A stretch of 64,000 nucleotides of DNA from Reichenbachiella sp. (GTDB taxonomy: Bacteria; Bacteroidota; Bacteroidia; Cytophagales; Cyclobacteriaceae), in NCBI RefSeq assembly GCF_033344935.1, contig NZ_JAWPMM010000001.1, forward strand, positions 3,148,001 to 3,212,000. The letters run 5' to 3'. The position numbers and the translations under genes were made by a program. Shown one piece after another: positions 21,901 through 30,879 of the stretch. The first letter of the stretch is position 1; each line of letters starts with the position of its first letter. Under the pieces are notes generated by a model. The model saw only the letters and a list, made by a program, of their open reading frames with translations, had not been told where the DNA came from and did no database searches.

Positions 21901-24849
21901 ATAATCGTCGTAGTAAGTGACGGACAAGATCTCATCGATGGTGATACCTACGGGATAGGCTGTATTGGTATACTGAACCAATCCATTAGTATCAAAAGAT
22001 TCAACCCCGTCACTACTGGCTACTGCTGCACGGATACTTTCTACATCTCCTGTAATGACCTTCTCTCCAGTGATCACTGGTCGGTTGAATTGATCATACT
22101 TTACAAAGGACCATTTATCTTCCATACGCTGGTTAGGGGTCTGGGTCAGTACGACCCGGTCGCGTGCATCGTAGACGATGTACTCCCAGCCGGATCCCGG
22201 CACTAGCTTAGCGATCAAACGATGGCGTTGATCATATTTGTATTGAAAAATATGCTTGGCCAATTCTTCAGGGGCAATCGAAGCAAATGAAACATTTACC
22301 AAAAGTTTGTCTTCGGTAGTACCCCCCGGAGCGGTAGTGTAGGCATAGGTGAGTTCGTGTAGACCTTCTCCCGCAACCCTCGGATCAAAAGTATCCTCGA
22401 CAACCCCAACACCTGACCAGCTTCCTCCAGCCGGACTTCCGGATAGTGCCATGGGCTGATCATCCGATGTAGTCACCTGATCATCTCCGGCTACTGCCAC
22501 ACAAGCAATAGCCTCAATTTGTTTGGTATCGCTAAAAACGGTACAACCCTCTATGGTTACTGCCCTCCGGTAATAACTGTTGTGTGCTTGGGGCACATAA
22601 TTCTGACTGGTAGCCGAAGAAATGTCCGTCCAAACATTTCCATCTGCAGACTCCTGCCATTGATAAGTGGCGCCATAGGATGAAAGATCCGATCCCACGA
22701 TAGGGTCTGCTACATATTCTTCACAAATCACCAAATCAGACCCGATAGATCCTGGATCTATAGCGGACTTTACTTCTACAAATATTTCATTTGAAAGCAA
22801 ACTATTGCAGCTCGTGCTGGCTTGTCTTCGGTAGTACGCCGATTGGGACGAATCGGCCAGCGCCAAAGCATTCGAAGTAGCACCCGCTATGTCCGACCAA
22901 TTGGATTGATCAGTGGAGGTTTGCCACTGATAGCCATAGTTACCATCGGCTCCGGTTGGGCTGGTAGCCGTAATTTCGCCGGTCTCAATGTAGCATAAGC
23001 TCGAAGGGCCGGCAATTGTACCAGATGTCATCGGTTCATAGACATTCACGGCAATCACATTGCTACTTAAAGTGGACCCACAGGAAATCACATTTCTTCT
23101 AAACCAGGTAGTCTGAGTCAAGGCTGCAGGGTCGTATGTCGAGGCTGTCGCCCCAACAATATCAGAAAAACCACTAGACGCACCAGTCGCAGACAGCTGC
23201 CACTGGTATGCTCTGCTATCCCCTCCAGAGGCTGACACTTCGTTGGACAAAGCAGCAGCGTCTGTGTTATAACAGATGGTTTGACCATTGCCGATACTAC
23301 CCGACAGCAGTTCATCATGAATGGTGACTTTTATAGCCGCAGTGTACTTCGTACCACATCCCGATCCAGAGGTTACACCTCTTCTATACCAGGTGGACTG
23401 AAAAAGAGCCGGTGGATCATAAGTGCTATTAGTTGCACCTGCGATATTGGAATACCCACTAGATGCGCTCGTAGTAGACTTTTGCCATACATAACTCAGA
23501 CCTGTGCCTCCAGTTGCAGACGATGTATTACTGAAGGCCACTGGGTCATTGCCATAACAAAGGGTCTGTGCTTGATCTATACTCCCTGCATTTAAATTGC
23601 CATACACTGTCAACTGAATGACATTGGTATATTTGGTTCCGCAGCCAGAACTAGAGGTTACCCTTCTTCTATACCACGTGGTTTGCGTTAAAGCAGGAGG
23701 GTTATACGTACTGCTGGTAGCTCCACTGATATTGGAGAACCCACTAGAAGAACTAGTAGTGGATTGTTGCCACTGGTAGGTTCGAGTGGCACCCCCTGAA
23801 GCAGAGGCGGTATTCGTCAATGTACTCGCATCGTTGTTATAGCACAGGGTTTGAGCATTGCCAATACTTCCTGCACTGAGATTAGACCTTACGGTTACTT
23901 TTATCACATTGGTATACTTAGTTCCACAGCCTGAACTAGAGGTCACTCTTCGTCGGTACCAGGTACTCTGAGTGAGTGCTGGCGGGTCATAGGTACTCCC
24001 AGTCGCTCCACTGATATTAGAAAAACCACTGGATGAGCTCGATGTTGATTTTTGCCATTGATAGGTACGCGTAGCTCCTCCTGAAGCCGAAGCTGTGTTC
24101 GAAAGGGCGCTTGGATTACCATTGTAACACACCGTTTGTGCATTGCCAATGCTTCCTGCTGATAGATTACCTCTTACTGTGATTTTTTCGCTGGCTGCAT
24201 ACTTGGTGTATCCACAGGAGGTTACTCGACGGCGGTAATACCTGGTAGCCGTCAGATTACCTGGTGAATACGACGTGCCCGTTGCTCCTGAAATGTTGGA
24301 CCAACTGGAATTATTACTCGATACTTGCCATTGGTAGCTATAGGAAGATAATCCTCCGCTTGCACTCGATGAGTTACCCAAAGTACCTGCTGAGGCGCCA
24401 TAACAAATGGTTTTAGCCCCGCTGGTATTGCCAGCATTCAGGTTATTAGGGTTTACCGATTTATATCCTGCACTTAATGCACTCCCCCATGCTCCATTAT
24501 AAGGGTTGTAGGAACGAAGGTAAACATTCCTAGAACTAGAAAATGTGTACGTATTGCTCTGATAACTTTTGCTGGTGCCACTTGATGAACTTTGCCAATA
24601 CCATACTGTACCAGCAGGTGCGTTAGAATTCCTTTTTACTTTTGTCGACCCACAATTATAAGTTGTGGTAAACGATGTATTAGGTCTGGCAGGTGTGCCA
24701 CTAGTACCACCTCCGCCTCCGCTTCCTCCTCCACTACCACCTCCTGGGTCTGGATCAGGTGCTGGTCCCTGGGCAAAACTGCTAAAACAGGCCATAGCAA
24801 AAAGAAATACAAGGCCGAAAAAAATTGTGTTATTTGGTCGTAATCTCAT
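18904..24849 (-). CDS. Secreted RHS-repeat protein with Ig-like repeats, RHS core and variable C-terminus
   Basis: 1981 residues. Order: signal peptide (to about 26), Pro/Gly/Ser linker, one WYWQ Ig-like module (about 57-130), seven tandem YQWQ Ig-like repeats of about 90 residues (about 135-780), a PKD-like module (SGSPAGGSWSGVGV), then RHS/YD sequence from about 860 (IFQYKYDQRHRLIAKLVPG, YDARDRVVLTQTP, YDQFNRPVITG). The RHS core follows (HLTDHLGNIRVTF; YYPFGLSFNS; GRFHGVDALA; NPIMGNDPTGL near 1700) and a unique CT from about 1743 to 1981. RHS proteins form hollow shells that hold a toxic CT; the RHS part here starts mid-way through the usual DUF6443-RHS polypeptide, the earlier half being the preceding gene. 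A 33-bp REP-like palindrome is inserted in frame at 20686-20718. No known toxin motif was recognised in the CT. Confidence 0.9.
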   Translation of the reverse strand: MRLRPNNTIFFGLVFLFAMACFSSFAQGPAPDPDPGGGSGGGSGGGGGTSGTPARPNTSFTTTYNCGSTKVKRNSNAPAGTVWYWQSSSSGTSKSYQSNTYTFSSSRNVYLRSYNPYNGAWGSALSAGYKSVNPNNLNAGNTSGAKTICYGASAGTLGNSSSASGGLSSYSYQWQVSSNNSSWSNISGATGTSYSPGNLTATRYYRRRVTSCGYTKYAASEKITVRGNLSAGSIGNAQTVCYNGNPSALSNTASASGGATRTYQWQKSTSSSSSGFSNISGATGSTYDPPALTQSTWYRRRVTSSSGCGTKYTNVIKVTVRSNLSAGSIGNAQTLCYNNDASTLTNTASASGGATRTYQWQQSTTSSSSGFSNISGATSSTYNPPALTQTTWYRRRVTSSSGCGTKYTNVIQLTVYGNLNAGSIDQAQTLCYGNDPVAFSNTSSATGGTGLSYVWQKSTTSASSGYSNIAGATNSTYDPPALFQSTWYRRGVTSGSGCGTKYTAAIKVTIHDELLSGSIGNGQTICYNTDAAALSNEVSASGGDSRAYQWQLSATGASSGFSDIVGATASTYDPAALTQTTWFRRNVISCGSTLSSNVIAVNVYEPMTSGTIAGPSSLCYIETGEITATSPTGADGNYGYQWQTSTDQSNWSDIAGATSNALALADSSQSAYYRRQASTSCNSLLSNEIFVEVKSAIDPGSIGSDLVICEEYVADPIVGSDLSSYGATYQWQESADGNVWTDISSATSQNYVPQAHNSYYRRAVTIEGCTVFSDTKQIEAIACVAVAGDDQVTTSDDQPMALSGSPAGGSWSGVGVVEDTFDPRVAGEGLHELTYAYTTAPGGTTEDKLLVNVSFASIAPEELAKHIFQYKYDQRHRLIAKLVPGSGWEYIVYDARDRVVLTQTPNQRMEDKWSFVKYDQFNRPVITGEKVITGDVESIRAAVASSDGVESFDTNGLVQYTNTAYPVGITIDEILSVTYYDDYDFTSEEFQLPLNVFDNTENKLIPAQSTFGVKGLTTGSMAKISGTTDQFVRTVNFYDNDYRVVQTVTQNHKGGTDRMTAQYHWRGLLMKTYVAHQSPDAQIGNLNITQEYTYDRMGRHLTTTHRIGSGQVKVLVSNSYNALGQLKNKILADGFDEVDYAYNIRGQITKMNDPNDEEEHLFEMAFKYQDATHAKFDGTIGEIEWKNPFETQTNGFDYQYDEMNRISEATGLGEATNYDLSAISYDLNGNIKSLKRKGTHADTTNQMIDDLVYAYNENTNHLMGVTDASDKSTGFNDGNKEGDDYAYDANGNLTMDKNKGITALTYNHLNQPVTVSLSHVEGDSTRTQYTENIYAGAQKIAQVHYIDGVETRRTDYIGGFVYENDTLQFMAHDQGRVVCHPEALEGSDRWEYQYHLTDHLGNIRVTFKTEIDEDTYLATMEDQDTTAIKAYFEKYEEVTRIKSTLFDHTTDSTGYAIHLDGSADRRIGLAKSLMVMPGDTVDMEVFAKYYHNDSSASWTALLNTVAANIAGGASDVVYEAANNASGLPFADFFSGNRSPEGAPKAYLNYLVFDSNYKVDSTRCGFQQISTAAEEKGNNGDHEKLSHQLTFDQPGYVYIYLSNEEDTPMDVFFDDFKVTQKHSPVVQKDDYYPFGLSFNSYTRAAITDQNFKFNAGSELESMTDWYSTPFRKYDPSLGRFHGVDALASMYPSLTPSQFGLNNPIMGNDPTGLKTDPVADARSGNGCGTCYMPELNNGYGFGGWADGIIASARAWMRLEHAKNVAKDSDSGPDITTIDSEGNSSSYEDLDELAADGGGNVLQWNEHGGKEISREEWLALGGDESQSADKYYSGAWEVQTNKGVDNSWDATMQYLTGDGSPQEIGPKTSRSLMNSSRFRNFHNDIVLGRESTSGQFNVNMTDRVFHIGRTNVKYSSNPDNNSITYKLFVNDGFWDPDFIDERYLGGPVNTPDGMGPNLERFGGTPYPYVPRTITIPATIIYAPF
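19725..20215 (-). repeat. RHS core repeat, copy 1 (within the full-length gene)
   Basis: The donor/recipient copy of the core DNA repeated at 17715-18205 and, in part, at 16225-16475. It encodes YLVFDSNYKVD to NDPTGLKTDP. Recombination between copies would swap the CT and the downstream immunity gene while keeping the shell. Confidence 0.85.
20686..20718. repeat. REP-like palindrome inserted in frame in the RHS gene
   Basis: GTCTG-ACCCT...AGGGT-GA-CAGAC is a 33-bp inverted repeat (exactly 11 codons) encoding VCHPEALEGSD between GR and the conserved WEYQYHLTDHLGN of the RHS core. The peptide CHPE-LEG is the translation of a dispersed palindromic repeat common in several bacterial phyla, so this is an intragenic insertion of a repetitive element that kept the frame. 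Confidence 0.65.
22510..24445 (-). repeat. Seven tandem Ig-like domain repeats
   Basis: Units of about 270-290 bp, each encoding (A/S)GSIG-xAQT-(V/L)CYN ... YQW(Q)xST ... NISGAT-ST-Y-PPALTQ-TW-YRRRV-T. Units 2 to 4 are closest, at the nucleotide level as well, suggesting recent expansion or gene conversion; units 1, 5, 6 and 7 are more diverged. They probably form a stalk on the secreted protein. Confidence 0.8.
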
Positions 24850-24865
24850 GATCTTATTGCTATTT

Positions 24866-27529
24866 CTATTGCTGATTTAAATTTTCTAAGGCTTTCGGAG
24901 GAATCACAGCTACGACGTTTCCGTATTCGTCGTAGATTGAATAAGTATCCGCCCATCCGCCATCTATGGAAGGTGCCTGCTCTCTTTTCAGTATCGCCTG
25001 ACCGGACTTGTTGATAAACACAATCTTCGTCTGGTTATCTTCGGTGTATGTGACTTGTTTAATAAGTAAGCCGGGTGCATAACTGCCGACAACCGCAATT
25101 TGACCATCTATCACCTCCCAGTGTATCACCTCATCTGAAAGCGTGTTATTCAATTGCTCTTTTCTTACCTTGCGATCATTGTTCTTCCAGTCTTCTCCCG
25201 GACCAGTCACAGTCTTCACTCTATTCATGGGTGAATCATCGTAGGTCAATTCTGTATAGGGTCGAGCGTCATGGGCTACATCTGACTCCGTAGCATAAAA
25301 TTCAACCTGATCATTCCATGCAGAAGCTCCTGTGTGAAATGTTCCGTTGTACGCTGCGGCATAAGGCATACGAATCTTTGGGGTACGTCCAAAATCATCA
25401 TAGCTCTGAGACTGAACAATATCTCGTCCATCAGGCGCAGCATTCTCCACAATTGATTGGATAGGACGCCCATAATCATCTCTATAGGTTGTTGATCTGA
25501 TAACATCTGAATCCAAACTGGAAGAGATATCCGCTTCCTCTGTAGGGGTCAAATAAGTCTCCACCGCATTGTAAGATCTTATTGAAAGCGTCAAATGTCC
25601 TTCCGTTATTTCCACCGCTCCTAAATCTGTTAAACATTCTTCCGGTGAAATACTCAGGTAATAAGAAGCCTGAACGGAATAATTTCCATTTTCCAGGTCA
25701 ATAGAAGCGCTTCTGGTATTTCCTTTAAATACATCTATCTGGCCGCTACCATCAGAAATCTGATAATAGGTGTCTTCTGATGCATTGATCACATGAATCT
25801 TGTTATATGAATAAGGGTGATCTAGGATACGCCCTCCTCCTACTACTGTCTTCATATCAGGAGGGGCTCCCATATCAAATTCCCTAGAAACGGGCTTTGA
25901 AAGACACGTGCTGGAAGCAGCACCGCCATCTCCCATAGCAAAATAGTAAGTACCCGATGAACTAATGGTAAGTAAGTCAAACGCCTCTGCATCAGCTTTC
26001 TGTCCGGTCTTACCCAATGAATAGTATGGGTAAGTTTGGGCTCCTTCGATATTTCTGGCGTATATATAACTACACGGTATCCCCTCGTTCATTGGAAATT
26101 CGTCGATAGCCAATTCACGTTCGGGGTATTCTACAATTGTGGCTTTCACAGCCGTCCTGGTTACAGATCTACAATCATCTTTCAATACTCCGGCATAATA
26201 AGTTTTATTGCTTTTTATATTTTCAATTAGATATGTCGGTCCCGTTCCTATAACCCCTCCACCCGAGGGATAGGCGTACCATTCAATTGTTCCACCGTCT
26301 GATGCACCATTAACCCTTAGTTCAACATCTTTACCATAGCATACGTTCTCTTGATGAATAGGAGCCGGTTTAAACGGATTCTTCTTAACATACCTGGGAA
26401 TAACTGTAGTATGCGACCATATATTATGATATTTTACTTTTGCCCGCAAGTATAGATCTGGTTTACCTTCCACCTGAGTAACCACTTTTTCAGGACTATC
26501 GTCCTCCTGACCCATACCATCCACAGTCGTCTGCCAATACCATTCTTCATTCCCCCTTGAATTCAGTTCCTCCAAATCCATCTTATATGTAGTTACTCCA
26601 CATTCTACATCCATAGTATAGGTCGGTGGTGCGGGGTTATAGAGAATAGAATAATCAACCACCCTGGTACCAGACCAGCATTCACTTATTCGATTATAGG
26701 CTCTTAGCCATACTCTATCTCCCGAATAAACTGTATATTCTAAATCGTTGTTAGCCTGGCTGGTTCCATTTTCTGTCGTCTGCCAATAGAAATAGGTATT
26801 TGGATCAGACGGCGCAGGCATTGTCAGCAGCGTATTTCCTCCATTGTTTGTTTCAGTAGGTGCCGGTGGGTGCTCTGGAATCTGATGAACTGAATAGTAT
26901 ACGATTTTGGTGTCAGACCAACAGCCCGAAGTATTATGCCTTGCTTTAATATAAGCTTTATCACCTGAGGTTTTGGAAATGGCATTGTTAGAATTGTTCA
27001 TTTCGTAGCTTGTTTCCGTACTCTGCCAATACCAGGTTACTCCAGAAGGACGGTTTTGCCCAACGAGCGTAGTTGAACCACAGTGATATTCTACAGACAC
27101 CGTAGGTTCGCTTGGATCTACTTTAAAACCTGAATTCACTTGAACTCGAAGCGATTCATATTCATCACTCCAGGTTTGACTAGGTGCATAGTAAGTGCGG
27201 ATATAATAAGTGGCCGAGGTACTTGTAGCATTATAGGGCGAATGATTACTAGCTGAATAATCCGTACTTATACCATCTTGGCTAGTCTGCCAATACCAGG
27301 CGTATCCAACTGGCGGTGTACTCGTAGCCTTCAATACTGTATAACCACATTCGTGAGTCTGAGAGACCTCCGTATCAGGATCAGGTGGTAGCGTTGTACC
27401 ACCGCCTCCTCCACCGCCTCCACCAACAGCTGGGGGGTCCTCAGGTGGAGGTGGTGGGCCTTGTGCTAAAAGCCGTTCAGCAGAAACTAAACAAAAAACT
27501 AATAAAAGGAAGGATATTAAGTATTTCAT
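24866..27529 (-). CDS. Secreted Ig-repeat protein with DUF6443-like RHS N-terminal half
   Basis: 887 residues. A signal peptide (to about 22) and a Pro/Gly linker (PPPPPEDPP-Gly9) precede five Ig-like modules, four with the WYWQ/FYWQ motif (about 54-480: GYAWYWQTSQDG, GVTWYWQSTETS, YFYWQTTENG, EEWYWQTTVDG). After an intermediate domain, residues about 650-885 match the DUF6443 region of Bacteroidota RHS proteins: STTYRDDYGRPIQSIVENAAPDG, YDDFGRTPKIRMPYA, YSIYDEYGNVVAVIPPKAL. The family normally continues directly into the RHS repeats found in the next gene, which begins 16 bp later. So this is the first half of a split RHS polypeptide with its own export signal. Same operon as its neighbours. 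Confidence 0.85.
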   Translation of the reverse strand: MKYLISFLLLVFCLVSAERLLAQGPPPPPEDPPAVGGGGGGGGGTTLPPDPDTEVSQTHECGYTVLKATSTPPVGYAWYWQTSQDGISTDYSASNHSPYNATSTSATYYIRTYYAPSQTWSDEYESLRVQVNSGFKVDPSEPTVSVEYHCGSTTLVGQNRPSGVTWYWQSTETSYEMNNSNNAISKTSGDKAYIKARHNTSGCWSDTKIVYYSVHQIPEHPPAPTETNNGGNTLLTMPAPSDPNTYFYWQTTENGTSQANNDLEYTVYSGDRVWLRAYNRISECWSGTRVVDYSILYNPAPPTYTMDVECGVTTYKMDLEELNSRGNEEWYWQTTVDGMGQEDDSPEKVVTQVEGKPDLYLRAKVKYHNIWSHTTVIPRYVKKNPFKPAPIHQENVCYGKDVELRVNGASDGGTIEWYAYPSGGGVIGTGPTYLIENIKSNKTYYAGVLKDDCRSVTRTAVKATIVEYPERELAIDEFPMNEGIPCSYIYARNIEGAQTYPYYSLGKTGQKADAEAFDLLTISSSGTYYFAMGDGGAASSTCLSKPVSREFDMGAPPDMKTVVGGGRILDHPYSYNKIHVINASEDTYYQISDGSGQIDVFKGNTRSASIDLENGNYSVQASYYLSISPEECLTDLGAVEITEGHLTLSIRSYNAVETYLTPTEEADISSSLDSDVIRSTTYRDDYGRPIQSIVENAAPDGRDIVQSQSYDDFGRTPKIRMPYAAAYNGTFHTGASAWNDQVEFYATESDVAHDARPYTELTYDDSPMNRVKTVTGPGEDWKNNDRKVRKEQLNNTLSDEVIHWEVIDGQIAVVGSYAPGLLIKQVTYTEDNQTKIVFINKSGQAILKREQAPSIDGGWADTYSIYDEYGNVVAVIPPKALENLNQQ

Positions 27530-27544
27530 CTTTATTGGAATTGC

Positions 27545-30500
27545 TTATTTGATATAATAGGATTGGGTTGCCCGAACATGACCATCATGGTCCTTGGTGT
27601 GTTTGGGTCTTCCGGCGGGATCATATGTATGATAACTCATTCTACCATTAGGGTCCTGACTCGAGGTAATTCCAACGCCTTCTTCATAGGTATAACTACT
27701 CACTCTTGCGTCAGACAATTGACTTCTAAGTGTCGTATTTTGCTCAGCCGAAAGCTCACCCGATAAACGAAGATTAGCATTGAGCCCAAGGGCATTCATA
27801 ACCTGATCATAGGTGGCATTCACAATGGCTGCTACCACATACTTGCCTCCATAACCGCGTATATAAGTCGTAGGCACTCCTGCACGAGATATTTCACTTA
27901 GTATATGACCTTGATCGTCTCGCTTCAGCGTCCGTCTTTGCCACTGATAGGAGGAATGGAATGACTCTCCGTTGTTAGATTCTGAAAAAGATGATCCAAC
28001 TTCATATTGTAAGATCTCTTTAGCAGAGAAATAATTGTAATCAGCATCATATTCATAAGCCACCGCTCGTGCATTTACTACCTCCCCTTCTTCCTCTGTG
28101 ATAATTTCAATTGGAGTATTCAAAAATCTATCACTTATCATGGTAGAGATTAAGCTGCCGGGCGAAGCAAAATCCTGCGGATACCTAGTTGTTGTTTTTT
28201 TTGTTTTGCCTTCAGAATCCAGGGTCTCAATTCTGGTGAGATAGGGATGTTCTGAGTTATCATAATAATAATGAGTAGTGCTTTCTACAGGGTTTTCGGC
28301 ATTCTCGTCAAACATTTGGGTAACTACCTGATGTGCTTTCGGCTTGAATACGTGGTAGTTGTATCCACTAACATCATAACGTTGGTATTCAGGGTCATCT
28401 TGTGACTCAAATCTCTTTCGGATCACATACGCCGGAATGACCTTGCTATGCTCAGCCTTTAAATCATATTGAGTCGTATCACGTTTTAGAACCTTCCAAC
28501 TTCCCTCTTCTTTTTTAAAGGTTTCTCTGGATTTTAGAAGCCCTCTATTCCAATTATCATTAGACCATGGGCTATCCTGGATAGGATTACCTGAAATAAC
28601 TTCCGGTGCACTCTGAGTACCAATGTTGTATTGCATCTGATACCCACCATTTTCGAAATTATCACCACCTTGACTAACAGTGACGTACTCATACTGTACT
28701 CCCTCATTGCCACTTTTATGCAGCAAGTTTCTAGAATGAGAACTAAGAATAAGGTACTCGCACTCTTCTCCTTCCTGAGTAAGTGTGGTATTGCTGTAAT
28801 AGGATCTATAAGGATACTTTTCATAAGTGACGCCAGAACTGACAGTATAAGACTCTTTTGGTCCGTAATAATATCTGGTGGATGATTCTCGTCCGGATGA
28901 ACCATCCAAGGCCGTAACCACTTTCAATCTTACACCACCAATCGTCACAGATCCAGTGGATTCAACAATGGTAGGCTCTTTCTGACTAAAAGTTACTTCA
29001 ACATTATTGGTGCTATTGGCTACTAGTTCCAGTTTGTAGTATACCCCTTGAGCTGCACTAAAAGAAATCTCTCCACTTGCTTCAATGTTATAGTTAGACA
29101 GCCCAGGCAGATAGCTCTCAGACAATTCATCTCTAACCTTTAATGTTCCTGAAGAACCAACTCCGGGAGTTCCTTGTACTTCAATATTTAGGGTAATCGT
29201 CTGATCGTAATAGGATAAAAACTGATAGTCTTTACTTCCTGCTCCCGATGGAGCAGTAAGACCTCTGAAGAGTATGGTTGGGGTTCCTGCAGATTTAATA
29301 ACGTCTTCAACTACATGACCTTCATATTCATAATAAACCGTCTTACCAGAAGGATGTTTAATAGACTCCAACATTCCCACTTTAGCATATTGAGCATTGG
29401 GTTCTCGATTTGCCCCGTCCAAACCAAAATGTAGTGTAGTGGGTACATCCAGCAGCACATTGTTTTTAGGGACAAATTGATTATTGTCATCGTTCGTTGT
29501 GGCACCGTTATAATATCCCCAATGATCTTGAGCAAAGGAGCCAAAAGCAGGTAGCCCTGAAGGGTTATAGTAGGTCATCGCATAATTCGAAACCTCTATT
29601 CCATCTGAGCCCTTATGAGTAACCTTTTCGAGGAAATGACGACCGTTTACAGACGAGTAATCCAGTACAACTTGATTGATCAGGTCTTGATTCGAATCAA
29701 ACCGAGATACCGAGGATAGTCTTACTCCCTCTTCGGAAGTATCATAATCAAAGGAACAAGATCCCCATCCAGAACTAGATATTGTTGAAACAAAAGGAGT
29801 CTGATATTCTACCGTGTCTCCCTGAATTTCCTGGCTTGACTCACTAAAGCCTGTGCCGCATGGTTGGGCGCTATTCAAGGAAGATAATTTGTATTGGAAA
29901 CCTTTCTGAGTACTATAAACTGTATACTTTTCATAAGTAAAATCAATTTGCTGCCCGGTAGGATGTATCACATTAACCAGATACCATGAAGTAGTTACCG
30001 ATGACTCAACCTGCTCGTTTTTTTCTCCGTCCACTGTTCCAAACTTGTATTCCATACCGTCATCAGTTTTGATGGTAAATACCATCATATCGCTTGAAAC
30101 AGAAATTTCCCAATTTCGGTACTCCAACGGTACAAATGTGCCAGTGGAATCCAACACAAAAGTGCCTTGAGCCCCGCCAAATTGATATGAAAACAGATCA
30201 GGTTCACTGTCTCTGGTATCATCCTCAGCTACGATCTGCACATAGCTCTTGTCAACAGGATCGTTCATATCTAAACTTTCCTTCACTCCAACAGGTGAGT
30301 TAATGTCATCTGCTTGATCTCGTATCTCTCTACTGATCATTCCACCGGCCTGTAAAGACCAATTGTGCCCTACATGAGAAGATTCCTGAGCAACAAGGGT
30401 TCCTCCAGAGTAGTAGCTCAGTGAAACTGGAACCGTGTAAAAATCAGTACTAAACGCATTCAATGGGATACCCAAACGAACCGCTCCATTATTCCCAACT

Positions 30501-30682
30501 GATGTTGACGCTGAGTTTGAGGAGTTAATAGATGGACTAACAAAACCTTCATAGTTGGTTACTTGTTTGGGTGCTTCCTGAGCATGCGTAAGGTTGGCAA
30601 CTGTGTTTAATTGTACTGTTAGCAGACAGGTCAACATCAGTTGTGAAAAATTTAAATTCATATGTTTCAGTTGTTTTGACAT
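27545..30682 (-). CDS. Secreted RHS/YD-repeat protein, first gene of the island operon
   Basis: 1045 residues. A signal peptide ends near LTHAQEA. The N-terminal part (VRLGIPLNAFSTDFYTVPVSLSYYSGGTLVAQESSHVGHNWSLQAGG, about 68-112) is the typical start of large Bacteroidota YD-repeat proteins (SpvB/TcdB-like beta-propeller region). The C-terminus (YEEGVGITSSQDPNGRMSYHTYDPAGRPKHTKDHDGHV) is RHS/YD repeat. It stops 15 bp before the next gene. Together the three genes contain every part of an RHS shell except that they are separate chains. A 197-bp gap upstream separates it from the divergent sigma-factor gene and must hold both promoters. Confidence 0.88.
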   Translation of the reverse strand: MSKQLKHMNLNFSQLMLTCLLTVQLNTVANLTHAQEAPKQVTNYEGFVSPSINSSNSASTSVGNNGAVRLGIPLNAFSTDFYTVPVSLSYYSGGTLVAQESSHVGHNWSLQAGGMISREIRDQADDINSPVGVKESLDMNDPVDKSYVQIVAEDDTRDSEPDLFSYQFGGAQGTFVLDSTGTFVPLEYRNWEISVSSDMMVFTIKTDDGMEYKFGTVDGEKNEQVESSVTTSWYLVNVIHPTGQQIDFTYEKYTVYSTQKGFQYKLSSLNSAQPCGTGFSESSQEIQGDTVEYQTPFVSTISSSGWGSCSFDYDTSEEGVRLSSVSRFDSNQDLINQVVLDYSSVNGRHFLEKVTHKGSDGIEVSNYAMTYYNPSGLPAFGSFAQDHWGYYNGATTNDDNNQFVPKNNVLLDVPTTLHFGLDGANREPNAQYAKVGMLESIKHPSGKTVYYEYEGHVVEDVIKSAGTPTILFRGLTAPSGAGSKDYQFLSYYDQTITLNIEVQGTPGVGSSGTLKVRDELSESYLPGLSNYNIEASGEISFSAAQGVYYKLELVANSTNNVEVTFSQKEPTIVESTGSVTIGGVRLKVVTALDGSSGRESSTRYYYGPKESYTVSSGVTYEKYPYRSYYSNTTLTQEGEECEYLILSSHSRNLLHKSGNEGVQYEYVTVSQGGDNFENGGYQMQYNIGTQSAPEVISGNPIQDSPWSNDNWNRGLLKSRETFKKEEGSWKVLKRDTTQYDLKAEHSKVIPAYVIRKRFESQDDPEYQRYDVSGYNYHVFKPKAHQVVTQMFDENAENPVESTTHYYYDNSEHPYLTRIETLDSEGKTKKTTTRYPQDFASPGSLISTMISDRFLNTPIEIITEEEGEVVNARAVAYEYDADYNYFSAKEILQYEVGSSFSESNNGESFHSSYQWQRRTLKRDDQGHILSEISRAGVPTTYIRGYGGKYVVAAIVNATYDQVMNALGLNANLRLSGELSAEQNTTLRSQLSDARVSSYTYEEGVGITSSQDPNGRMSYHTYDPAGRPKHTKDHDGHVRATQSYYIK

Positions 30683-30879
30683 GGATATACTTCCTTAGGG
30701 TTATTGTCTTTATTTCTCAACTATCAGATACAGCCAACTAACCCATTATTCCATTTGCATCTTTGATTGAAATAGAGATATTTTTGAAGGGTATAAGAAA
30801 ATGTTAAAAAGGTAAACATGGTATCTCTCACTTTTTAGAAAAAATTATTCTGACCTCCAACCAGCAAAAAACAATCAGA

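Noticed and set aside
22510-24445. Regularly spaced repeats that might be a CRISPR array
   Set aside because: The period is about 280 bp, the repeats vary, and they lie in one open reading frame with a clear Ig-like protein pattern.
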